NCBI GenBank assembly: GCA_016584305.1 | Contig: JACEEZ010023410.1 | Span: forward strand, 107,128 to 171,127 | Length of the DNA stretch: 64,000 nucleotides | Origin: Chionoecetes opilio | Taxonomy: Eukaryota; Arthropoda; Malacostraca; Decapoda; Majidae | Reading direction: 5' to 3' | Part shown: positions 32,171 through 43,411 of the stretch, one piece after another | How the letters are laid out: every line of letters starts with the position of its first letter | Position numbering within the stretch: the stretch's first letter is position 1 | The notes under the pieces: generated by a model | What the model saw: only the letters and a program-made list of their open reading frames with translations | Databases searched by the model: none | Told to the model about the DNA's origin: nothing | Program-made: the position numbers and the translations under genes

Positions 32171-32601
32171 AAAACAAGCTTTTCCGAAAATCCGCTAGTG
32201 GGGCAGGCTGGGGATCACGAGCCCAGCATCTCCTCCCTGCACGGGAACCTCCAGACAGGTGAAGTACACACGAGTAGCCACTCGCCTGGGACGCATTCGT
32301 GTCCGAGTTCGTGTACTAAACCAAGGTAAATGTATGCTAACGCATTTAGCATATATTTACCTTGTATTAAACTTTCCAATTTATTGCAAACATAGGACAT
32401 GCTGTAAGATCATTTTTAACCTTTGAATCTGTGTGTGTGTGTGATTGTAAGGCTTTCTTGGAGGCGGGTGATGGTAGGCCTCAAGCGTGTAGCTGCTATA
32501 CTTTTTTATATAGTAAAATCGTCAGCTAATACGTCCAATAAAGCAGTCTGGGGAAATTTTGTGGCAAAAAGGGAAGTTTCAAGGGTGGGTCTAGGCCCCT
32601 A

Positions 32602-35600
32602 TAGTCCATGAGCCAGGCCAGATATCGGTACCACCTGGGGTGACTAAACACGAATGGTACTAAAATGTTTATAGAGTGACTGTAAATACATTAAGATATG
32701 ATAGCCTTCCCGCACTGGTAGCTTAGTCTGATTTTTTGATGCAATGGGGGTGCTACCCATAAAAAAAGATTTTCAGCGTGACGCTCGGGGTTTTCCTCAT
32801 TTTCTTTAAAATCAATCACACGATCGTTGCGAAACTTTGGACACCTATGTAGAATTTGATTCTCTACCAGAGTTGTTCCTAGGTATTTTTCAAATTTCCT
32901 CATATTTTGGGATTTACCCTAAAAAAAATTAATTTTGGGTATTTTCCCATAAATCTGGAATAAATCCCTAAATATGGGAGAAATTGAAAAATATATTCTA
33001 ACAGCTCTTGTAGCTAATTTGATTCTCTACAAGAGTTATTCCGATGTATATTTCAAGTTTTCCCATATTTAGGGGTTTATTTCATATTTGGTGATTTTTT
33101 GTGATATTTTGGGGATAATTTATTATTGGAAGGAGCAAACATATGTTCATGTGTTGTTTAATGGTGATATTTTTTTTGCAGGTGTGTGCTGACTGTCTGA
33201 CGGCATGATGCAACCATCAGCGAGGAAGAGAGCACGGATCGACTGTATCATCCACTGCTCTGATGATGACAGCGATGCTCTGGTGTCACCACAGGATTTG
33301 GACTCCTGGAACACATTGCTCAGGGCTGCAGAGATCAGGCAGCATGATTCAGTCCTGGAAGCAGCCAAGGGCCTTGAAGAAGGAGGAATACCACACATAC
33401 ATTATCACCGTAAATGTCGTAGTCTCTTTACAATGAAGAAGTCACTGGATTCTATCCTTGCCAAGGGTGTCAAGATAGAATCAGCAAGCGTCGACCCCAG
33501 GAGGAGGGCATCAAGGGATGCCCCTAGTACTAGCAGGGTATATGCCAAAGTATGTCTCTTCTGCGAGAAGTCAGCAAGTACATGAAAGCAGCAAAGACAA
33601 GGGAGCCACTCATCCAGTGTGTTGAGCTACGAGCAGATGAGAAGATCCGCAGAGCAGCAACAAGGAAACTCAACCAGAGAATCCTTGGTTTACTTAGCAG
33701 AGACCTTGTTGCTGCAGAGGGTCACTACCACAAGTCGTGCTACAAACTCTTCACAAAAAGATGATTCCCCAGCGGCCGCCAGGTCTGGTGCAGGTGAAAA
33801 ATCAGGAAGAAAGCGAGGGAGCACGCTACGAAGAGGCTGAGATAGAAGCCCTCGAGGAACTCTTCTTGTATATAAGGACTGAATTATTCCCCAACCCAGA
33901 GGTACTGCCTATGATAAACCTCACATCTAGGCTGAGAGATCCATGATGTCCCGTGGTATTATCCAACTGAAAACCAGCGACAAAGAAACATGTTCGCCGA
34001 AAGATTGAAACCGAGTTTGGGGAATCACTACGCTTTGTCCCAGATGAGAAAGGAAAGCTTCTAATCTATCCACGCAGCCTCTCAATGGACGACCTTGCCC
34101 GACAAGCACACAAAATGACAAAAGATCTGCAAGAAGCAAGAGCAGCTAACTCTGAAGATATCTTAACCAAAGCAGGAATGCAGCTGAGGAATGAGATCAA
34201 TAAGCAAGATGTGAGTCAGCCATGGCCTCCCGATACAGATCAGAATGTTATTCCTGCACACCCTGCTGACAGGAGAGTGTGAGTGTCAAACTCCCTCTGA
34301 AAGAGCTCAACGTCTTGCCACATCCTTCGGCAGTGACTTGGTCTTTGCTGTTACCAGTGGCAAGACAAAGCCACCCAAGCACGTACTGCTGTCCAATGCT
34401 GTAAAGTGTTTGACAGGAAACACAGAACTGATCCGAACTCTGAATCGTCTTGGCCACTGTGTGTCCTACTCAATTGGAGATCGATACAGCCCTTTGTATC
34501 CAGAAGCTGGAATGTTCAAAGGATGACATTCCACTGCCAGCAAACATCTACCCTGGTGTGTTCACAACCCTGGCCTGGGATAACATCGACCGACTTGAAG
34601 AGACACTAAGTGGAGCAGGTACTTCTCACAGAGTCAATGGCATTGCTGTCCAGTTCCAGGTTGCAGGCTCTGTGCCAGAGAAGGTCCTGCCAGAGATTAC
34701 CAAGTCCAAGATAAGAAGCATCACTCTGACCGCATCAATTCTGCCAATATACAAGTTGGCGGCGGGCAGGGCCACCAGGATGAGACTGCGTATGTCGACA
34801 CTACCAAAGAGGTCCAGGATTCAAAGACCAAGAACCATATTCTGGCTTCTTACTCGAATGTCAGACCATGAGAACCAGTCCATCAGCAGTTGGACTGGTT
34901 CAACATCAAAATCCGCAGAGACATTGCAGTGGTCCAGGACACTGTAAGCTACCTGCCCACTATCAATGCTCCCGCAACAGAAATGTCCACCGTTAATGAA
35001 GTCTTGGAGCAAACGCATGCCATCATGCAGTCCTTACAGCTTAACAAGATTGTGTGCGTGTTTGATCAAGCACTCTATGCCAAGCTGCCGAGGTTCTCTG
35101 GAAACAAGAGAAGTTCAAGAACATTATCATCAGGATGGGCGTCTTCCACACAATCTGCAATCTCCTCTCCACCATAGGGAAGAGGTTTCAGGATGCAGGT
35201 CTTAGAGATCTGTGTGTGGGAATCAGGTGTCATCGCAGAAGGATCAGTGTCAGGGGTGATGGACGGCCGGAGGTACAACAGAGCAGTGAGACTGCACAAG
35301 CTCGTGTATGAAGCACTGATGAGGCTTGCATGGAAAGGCTTCCTTCCATGGCTAGAAGAAAACCATCAAGGGACATACACCATCTGGATGGAACACTGAA
35401 GAACATCAACAGCTTCCACAGCAATGTGTCTCAGGGAACCTTTCAAGAGCTGATGGAGAGTGAATCATGCACACATATCCTGAAGCTCTTCCAAGTTTAT
35501 CTTGAGACCCTAAGAGATGAACACAACCTCTCAGCATTCTGGATGTCATACCTGGACATGGTTGAGATCATGCTGGACCTGGTTCGAGCCTCCAGAGAAG

Positions 35601-38138
35601 GCAACTGGATGCTTCACCTAGGAGCAATCCGACAGATGATACCGTGGTGTTTTGCCTATGACAAGGTGAACTATGCCCGATTCCTGACCTACTACTATGC
35701 CATGATGTCTCGACTGCCCATTGAACACCCAGAGGTCCATGAACACTTCATGCAAGGTGGCTTTTCGTCCAGATCGGTAGCAAGAATCCCTTTGGACGGA
35801 TTCCTGTGGACCAGGACCATCGAAGAGACGATCAACAAAGACACCCAGACACCAGGGGGCACAAAAGGCTTCAGCCTGAAAGGTGGAGCTGTCGCCAGGT
35901 ACTACCTGACATCGGAGTATCGCAGCAGATACTTGAGGCAGCTCAGGGCCATGGTAGTAGGCCAAAAGTATACTGACTTCAGCCACCCAGACCTACAGAT
36001 GCCCAGGATTAGAAGAGATGAGGCCGATGTCCAATCTTTAGTTCAACTGATGGAGACCAGCTGGTTGAACCCTTCAACGCAGAGCAAGGAGATCTTGTCA
36101 GTTTGTCAAAAATGCGACTACAGCACCACCAGAAGTTGCCAAGACCTTCTAGGGGCCTACAGAATAGGAGAGGATGCATATCAAGCCTTCAAGGAAGAGC
36201 GCCTGGAGACCGATACGCCAACTATACAGTTTCATGACACGATGACGAAGACGAAACTGAGAACGTTCACTAACATCAGAATGAAGCCACGCTCACAAGG
36301 CCATGCCAAGGAGGCTATCTTGAAGGCTGACAGGAACCTATTTGGCCAGATGATCCTTGTTGCTGAGAACAGAAAGCTCAAAATGAGTGATGTCTTGGCT
36401 CATCCCCTGGGGCCTTTGCCATGGGCACTTGCCAGCGGTGATGGGTCTCTCCGCAAGACCAACAAGGCTGCCCTAGCAAGGGAGTTGGAGAGGAATGTTT
36501 CTCCTGCAGAGGTGATCCCCGAGCCCTCTGCTACCATAATTGATGGGATGAGCCTGGTCCAGAAACTGAAGGAAACGACAACACTTTTTCACAGCTGCAG
36601 GCACAGCACTGAGTCACGTTGTCCATGAGGTGCTAAGAGCAGGCGCATGAGTTGTGTTTGACGTCTACAAGGAGACATCCATCAAAGATGCAGAACGAGC
36701 CAACAGAAGTGCAGGCACAGGGATCCATTTCAAGAACATTCAACCTGGGCACAAACATCCAGCAGTGGAGAAAGTTACTCGGTAGTTCCTCCAACAAGGC
36801 AAGTCTCATCAAGTTCCTGGTAGAAGAATGGAAAAAACCACAGCACAGGGAGAAGCTCGAGGGCAAGGAGCTGTATGTCACATGTGAGCAGCTCTGCTTC
36901 AAGATCACCAAAGAGCAGTGGGAAGAGGCTCCTGAGCTTAAGTCAAGTCAAGAAGAAGCAGACCACACGCCTCCTTCTCCATGCACTTCATGCAGCAGAA
37001 TCTGGGTACAAGTCTGTCTCATCACTGCAGAGGATACAGACGTCATGGTCCTGTGTCTGGGCATGTGCCACAAGATCCCATCCCACCTGTTCCAGAAGTG
37101 CGGGACGAAGAACCGGACAAGATTCCTGGATATCACCACACTGAGCCGTACACTGGGAGGCAGGTGTGTGATCATTGATTGGTATGCATGCCTTTACAGG
37201 CTGTGATACCGTCAGTGCATTCGCTGGCCGGGGGAAGATGACGACACTCAAGCAGGTGAAGATGGACAAGACATACCAGGATGCTTTCCACGAACTTGGG
37301 CGCTCATGGGAAGTGTCTCCTGAACTCTTTGAGAAGCTACAGGAAATCACCTGCCACATGTACCTGCCATCTACCCACACAACTGAGGTGAACAAGCTTC
37401 GGTATGAGCTGTTCTGTGCGAGACGTGGAGAGGTGGAGTCAAGTCAACTCCCTCCTTGTGAGGACTGCCTCTTAATGCATGCACTACGTGCAAACTACCA
37501 GGCTGCGATCTGGAGGAGAAGTCTGCAGAGCCAGCCATTTGTTGCGAACCCAACAGACTGCGGCTGGATGACAGATGAGGACGGCAAGCTTGCTGTCAAC
37601 TGGATGCGAGGCTCACCAGCACCAGATGCTGTTATGCAGCTACTGTCCTGCAAGTGTGTGCGGTCATGCGAACTCCCTAAGTGCACTTGCCTCAGCAATG
37701 GCCTGAAGTGTACGGACATGTGCAGGTTACAGACATGCCAGAACAAGGCTATTGAAGAAGAGCCGGTAGCACAACAATCAGATTCCGAGTCTGACGTAGA
37801 TGATATTGAGGAGGATTAATTGGCCATAATAGTAAGTACAAGCCCATGGCATGCTTAGTGTGTATTTACAGGACTTGTATTAAATGTGACAATTACTATA
37901 TTCATTTTAGGGACATTTAGGCATTCCTGTCCCCAAATTTGACATTTTAAAATTTTTCTGAATTTTCGGTAGGGTGTGTCTATTCAAGAAGTGATAACGA
38001 CCATTAAGCTACCAGTGTGCAAGGGCTATCATATCAAAACATAAACTAGAGACATGTAGCAAGCTAAAAACACCTAAGAGAATTAGTCACCCCGGGTGGT
38101 ACCGATATCCCAAAATTCGGGTCTTGGCTCATGGACTA
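32602..38138 (+). mobile_element. Academ-like DNA transposon, copy 1 only
   Basis: The 5537-bp element starts TAGTCCATGAGCC and ends GGCTCATGGACTA. Inverted similarity extends over roughly 100 bases (shared ATATCGGTACCACC and GGTAGCTTA blocks). It is flanked by direct CTA (32599-32601 and 38139-38141). Copy 2 shows the uninterrupted site CCCCTAGGGA (49511-49520), so the boundaries and the 3-bp target are fixed. A 3-bp target and an XPG/PIN-nuclease-like region in the coded protein agree with the Academ superfamily; the superfamily call is moderate. Confidence 0.85.
33205..37819 (+). pseudogene. Academ-like transposase, multiply frameshifted
   Basis: Consecutive frames on one strand read as a single protein broken by at least eight frameshifts (near 33575, 33750, 33950, 34250, 34450, 34900, 35330 and 37180). 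The N-terminus carries two Cys/His clusters (HYHRKCRSLF and VCLFCEK...HYHKSCYKLF). The middle, the longest intact piece (35330-36628), contains TIEETINKDTQTPGGTKGFS. The C-terminal part has EDTDVMVLCLG...IGMHAFTGCDTVSAFAGRGK, resembling an XPG/PIN-type nuclease core with acidic residues. A Cys-rich tail follows (SCKCVRSCELPKCTCLSNGL), then an acidic end and stop at 37819. It is non-functional as read unless the assembly has indel errors. Confidence 0.75.
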
Positions 38139-38141
38139 CTA

Positions 38142-39094
38142 GGGAAAAATAATGGACAGCACCTGCTTCCATAGGTTGGCAAGTGGCAAGTGGCAACACG
38201 TTTAAAGTCAGTAGCATCATGGCGTCGGTGTCAACAATCAAGGAGACTTGCGTGGAATATTTCCTTGCCTCCTCTCTCATATATAGAACATGGATAACAG
38301 AGGAGGGATAGGAAAGAAGTGTATAGATTGATACAACTTAAGAATGGTAAGTAAGAAGATAAACCCCAATAAATGCAGTCGAGACCAAGGTAGGTACTAG
38401 GTAGTGAATTATCGGTTGCGATCCATGTGAGAAGGCATGGTGCAGGAAAACGGGGTATTAATGGACCTAGGGCTTTACTCGGCACCTCTACAGGCTCTAC
38501 TGCTGTTAATACAATATAAGGCACGTAGTTACAACCAGCTCAACTTGTAGATATGACCATTTGCAGTATTCTAACCCCACATCAACCGTCGGAAATTAAT
38601 AATAACATAAGAGGGAGTGTCAGTTAGTTTAGGTTACGGGTAATAATGGACGAGGACTTCGCGGTCGTTTCAGAGGACACCGACAAATTTTCATGGCCTA
38701 CAATAGGTGCTTTTTGTAATGGAGATAGTTTGTATTTTCCGGAAAAACTCATTAAAAAAAAAAATAATAATTAATCACCGAATTTTATGGTCGCCGTTTC
38801 ATTAAAACACTGTCTCTCCATCAGAAAAAGCACGGAAATTCTTTACAACTCATCCTTTCCGGCTTTGACTGAAATGAACTACCGCACTGTATTGTATGCT
38901 TATTGTACATCACCTCTGTAAAGGTTCCAGCGTGCGCTCGGCCTTGGTTAACCCACACGGCCGCTATGAAATATGAGGTGCCTCAAAAAATTCTAAGTCC
39001 AGGCAGATCCAGTCCCGAGCGCTTCCTTGCTCGACTGAGCCGCATTACACCCTTGATAAGGGTGAAGGACTTCTTCTAAAGATTTACCGGGAGC
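38142..39094. other. Non-coding duplicated segment
   Basis: Matches 49517-50479. No gene seen. Short A-runs and an indel-rich tract (38430-38860) occur in copy 1. Part of it (about 38640-38770) recurs inverted at 54405-54545. Confidence 0.55.
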
Positions 39095-39475
39095 GCACAC
39101 ATAAGGGAAATATGGCCCCCCCCAAAAAAAATCCCTAAACTAAGGAAATTTCCCTAGTTTAGGGATTTTTTTTTGCCATAAATCAGATGATGCCATATTT
39201 CCCTTATGTTTGTGCTGTTTTAGGGTGGGGGAGCACACCTATAAGGGAAATATGGCACCTCTCCCACTAAAAATCCCTAAACTAGGGAAATTTCCCTAGT
39301 TCAGAGACTTTATCGGGGCCATATTTCCCTTTTTATGGGTGCCCCCCACCTAAAACAACACACAAGGGAAATATGGCACCTCTCCCACAAAAAATCCCTA
39401 AACTAGGGAATTTCCCTAGTTCATAGACTATCGGGGCCATAATATTATTTCCCTTAAGTGTGTGCTCCCCCACCC
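39095..39475. repeat. Three tandem palindromic units (copy 1)
   Basis: Each ~100-base unit folds on itself. The outer arms are AAGGGAAATATGGC and its inverse. The centre is CCCTAAACTAGGGAAATTTC followed by its mirror. Units lie near 39098-39210, 39235-39345 and 39358-39472, with A-run or mismatch decay in the loops. Copy 2 has the same at 50480-50850. Confidence 0.85.
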
Positions 39476-39574
39476 AAAAACCCCGATTTCCACCAGTCTC
39501 CAAGCTTTTTGGCTATAAGAAGAAGATAGGAGGTTCAGCCTCTATTCTAAAGATGACAAAACTACAGACCTAAC

Positions 39575-39800
39575 CTAACACCCCTCCTCGAGCCTCGTGC
39601 TGTGCACTAACATAATATAACATAACATAACGGGGGGGGCTCCGCCCCTCCTCGACCCCCCCGTGCTGTGCACTAACCTAACCTAATCTAACCTAACCTA
39701 ATCTAACCTAACCTAACCTTACCTAACCTAACCTGACGGGGGGGGGGGCCTCCGCCCCCCTCGACCCCCCTGTGCTATTCACTAACCTAACCTAGTGGAC
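39575..39800. repeat. CCTAA telomere-like runs alternating with G-run/C-run units (copy 1)
   Basis: Units of roughly 115 bases combine a (G)7-10 CTCCGCCCC block, CGTGCTGTGCACTAAC, and a run of CCTAA/TCTAA pentamers (about 39675-39735). CCTAA is the arthropod telomere repeat (TTAGG on the other strand). Present also at 50945-51165. Confidence 0.82.
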
Positions 39801-40046
39801 GGGGGCGGACTTTTCAAAACATGGGAAAATATCCTAAAAGTAGACCAATTCTAGGGATATGCCAAGTTTAGGGAAAAACGTATAAACAATCATTCTAGCG
39901 TTAAGTTCTTACCTTTATGTATAAGGATTGTAGAGTGCTGCGGTTTCCTTGAGGAATTGGTGAAACCTTTTATTGGGGTCTTTATATACCATCAGAAACA
40001 TGGAACGAGCCAGGTATCCAAGAAAGTGTTTCCTCCTCCTTCCATA

Positions 40047-40252
40047 TACAAAGGAATATACAAAGGAAACACAAACAGCAACAGACCGATAGGTCCTTAC
40101 AAGACTGTTTGCTTTAACTACACTACACTAACTAGATAATAAGAGAGAAAGGATAGGAAGTAGAAGGCTCCTCCCCACCCACCCATCCCTCCAGCCGAAG
40201 CTGGCCGGAAAAGAAGTGATACCATGCAATATAGAAAAACTGCATGGAATTT
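40047..40252. other. Spacer between duplication copies
   Basis: 206 bases with no match in either copy. The content is A/C-rich; no gene. Its left edge interrupts the transposase C-terminal codons. Confidence 0.6.
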
Positions 40253-41781
40253 ACAAAAAGGTGGGTCGTCGTTTTTCAGGCATTACCCTTTGTAGGAATT
40301 GCACTATCATCCTTTATACTAGGAATTGTATTGCCACCCTTTGTATGAACTTGCATTATCAGTTTGTAAGGAATGTATTATCACCCTTTATAAGAAGCGT
40401 ATTGTCAGATTTATCCACCAGACTTTGTTTTAGGTCTGGAAAGATGATGCTGAGAGGGTTATCGAAGAGTATGTACTGAAGGGTGGTGGGGAGGAGATGG
40501 CATGGTAGAAAGTGGCAGTGCACTTAGAAACTATTGCGGTAGAAAGTAGTCACACAGGCAGCCTCGTTTAGCCCAGTAGGGCTGTTGCTGTCTGTTCTTC
40601 CGTGGTATCCCTTTGTATTAAGAAAGCAGGAACTGGGCACTCCTGTGGCTATTGTAGTGATGAGCGTTATGCTGCTTGGCAGACCGGTGTTGTGCGGAAT
40701 TTCCTACATATGACCTTGTGCATGTGAGCAAAAGCTCTGAGGTAAAACCCAAACACAAGTCAATAAGGTAAGTTATCACTTTTTGATGTACATGTTTTAC
40801 AGCTTTACTGTTGTCCTCAAGCATGTCACAGGCAACTCTGAGACACTCGTTATTCAATGAGAGTGATTAGATGCACTGGCATCCACCCAAAGGCTACATA
40901 AAAATTATCCCTGATAAAAATTATACTCCTGTTCCCAGTCTGACTGATTCCCTGAAGGGCTCATCCAAGCTTTGGATAACGTATTGCTTGTAAGTGTTTT
41001 TATTTGTAAAGCTAGTGCCTCGACAGCATGTTTTAGGGCAACTGTTAAGCTGGAATGCCGTAGTAATAATAGCTGTAATGCCAGTGAAATAAGAGATAAA
41101 TCAGGTCAGTATGGAGGGCAGGCCGAGGTTCCAGCCACCATGTCCCTGGTAATGCCAAGGTGGTGTTGACGTCAAGGCTGCAGGAGCGGTGTCAGGAGGA
41201 TGTCTTGCTGACAACTAGGGAAACTTTTCTGACGATCTGTAAAGCTTTGAATTATTTTTAAATGAGTAATTATTTTCCACAGGTGAATATTGCCCTTTAG
41301 TGTAAACTATAAAACTGAGTAACGCAAGCGATGAATGTATACCTTAGTAACCCGACCTATGATGAATCAACCCTCTACAGAATACGATATCAGAGTTTAC
41401 GATGTATGTACTTTTTACCTTAACTTTTCTACCTTTTCAAGGTCAAAGGGCTGTGGTTGCCAGCCTTCCGGCGCCTTGGTGGATATGATTTCCTTAGTCA
41501 TAGTTAAAACGACATTCATACGAAATATATGTTTAGGGTCGATCAAGAGGGGCAGACTGTAATCCATGCAAATGAAAGCAATGCGAAATGTCTTGAGCGT
41601 CCCTGCGTTAAGCCAAAATTAAGTTGATATGAAACTTATCACTGGCCTGCCGACGCGATCCCGCTGCCAGTCGCACGAGCGGCACGACTCATGTGAGTAT
41701 GATTCACAGTTGTGCGGCCAGCCATCCCGATGGCAAGGAGTTTCACTCGTACACTTGTAAGTCCTGTGCTGAGATTGTGTG

Positions 41782-41802
41782 TGTGTGTGTGTGTGTGTGT
41801 GT
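41782..41802. repeat. (TG)n microsatellite (copy 2)
   Basis: A short TG tract replaces TGTGTGTGTGGGG near 19370 in copy 1. Confidence 0.85.
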
Positions 41803-42162
41803 TCTGAAAGTCCCTTCTCTAAAACATGAAATATTGGACAGTGTCGGTAAGGATGATACAGCACAACCCTGAAGAGCTTGCGTGGCTCAGAGACATGAGG
41901 GTGTGGCGCTTGGTGGTGCAACCGCTGCCGAAGCATATCAGCACCTAGTCACAGTGCGAGGGAGGACGGGAGGCCTCTGTGACCTGCGGTGAGTGTAGAA
42001 AGTAGTTTTAGTGGAGACTATTGTGCATCGTAGTCTATTTTGTTTCTTTGTTCGCATATGAAATGAAAAATATAACTATGAAATGGTGGTACCTTTCTTT
42101 TTTCTATCTTACGTCTAAAACATGAATAAATTTGATATTAACTAAAGTAAATCACATTTTTC

Positions 42163-42923
42163 GAATCACCTGAAGATCCGTCACCCCAGAGTTTGGCAGG
42201 GTGACGGTTCTTCAGGTGGGATATCCTGGGGTGACAGTTCTTCAGGTGGGATATCCTGGGGTGACAGTTCTTCAGGTGGGGTCAAGACCTGCTGACCTGA
42301 CTTCACTTTCCAAGTGGACTTTGTCTTGGATACACGCACAGAACTGTAAACCACTCTGTCAATTTTGTGGATGTTTTGTTTGAATACTGGTGTGCACACA
42401 CCAACGATTGAATCATATTGGAACAAACACAAGAGTTACATCAACACCTTGCATGGCTGCAAACGAAGCTTTTTAAATTTTTACCCTTAGGAATTCATGT
42501 GGCATGATCGTTTTTCTGATAATCCTCTTCAAATTTTATGCCAACAAATTGCTGTTCAGTACCCTGTGTAATATGTATACATATACTGTATTTTGGAATA
42601 CTGAGTAAAGTAGGATGTATTTTGTATTTTGGAACTATGTATCTTTCATGTACTCTTTCACATGTACTCTTTCTTTAAACTTTCACAATGGATAACACAA
42701 AGGAATATATTTGTTATTCTAATTTTATAAATTACATTCTGGGTGTGTGGCTGGGGTGACGGTTCTTCAGGTGGGATATCCTGGGGTGACGGATCTTCAG
42801 GTGGACATTCTGGGGTGACGGATCTTCAGGTGGACATTCTGGGGTGACGGATCTTCAGGTGGACATTCTGGGGTGACGGATCTTCAGGTGGACATTCTGG
42901 GGTGACGGATCTTCAGGTGATCC
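42163..42923. mobile_element. Non-autonomous DNA transposon with TIR-derived minisatellite (copy 2)
   Basis: Same element, ends and CATTTTTC target duplication (42155-42162, 42924-42931) as 19740-20646. The 29-bp array has only 5 units here, which accounts for nearly all of the 146-bp length difference. Confidence 0.75.
42181..42432 (-). pseudogene. Short minus-strand frame inside the transposon (copy 2)
   Basis: Encodes the same residues as 19758-20009, including the PPEELSPQDI repeat. No ATG near the start; function unknown. Confidence 0.3.
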
Positions 42924-43411
42924 CATTTTTCATATGTTAGGAAATATGCAAACAATTGTATCAGCTTCTCACTGACTGGCTAATAGTGTATAATAATAAG
43001 TAGACCACTAATAGGAAGGTTCTTATCAGTGAACTTCGATAAGCCAAGATAATGCTTACAATCTCAGTTATGGGTGTTCTTTTTTTTCTGCAATAATGTT
43101 CTCATTCATAAACCCTCAAAATTCATTTTTCAGAGTGGGAGTCGCCGCGCGGTAGCCCTGCAGCCACTGCCTTGCTGTTGTCCCGTGTTTGCACCCGTAC
43201 GTAGCTCGAGGCGTCGCTGCTTCATTATTGCTCTGCATCCGAACTCTCATCTCAAGGCTGCCTCGGAGCGCTGGTACTCTATGGTGCTGTGTGTGATCTT
43301 TTTATTAGAAAAATAGATATATGGAAGAGAGAGATATGTATCAATGTGCTGTGCAATAGACATACATAGGCTACTTGCTGGAGTTAAAAAGTGGTCGCGC
43401 CTCGGACCATC

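Larger units (their letters stand above)
16246..40046 (+). repeat. Tandem segmental duplication, copy 1
   Basis: This segment matches 40253-51414 in the same orientation, collinearly apart from insertions. Homology starts at ACAAAAAGGTGGGTCGTCG in both copies. It ends at CCTCCTTCCATA inside the C-terminal codons of an ISXO2-like transposase. Copy 1 is 23.8 kb because it contains a 1.6-kb insert, a Gypsy element and an Academ-like element; copy 2 is 11.2 kb. A 206-bp non-homologous spacer (40047-40252) separates them. Confidence 0.92.
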
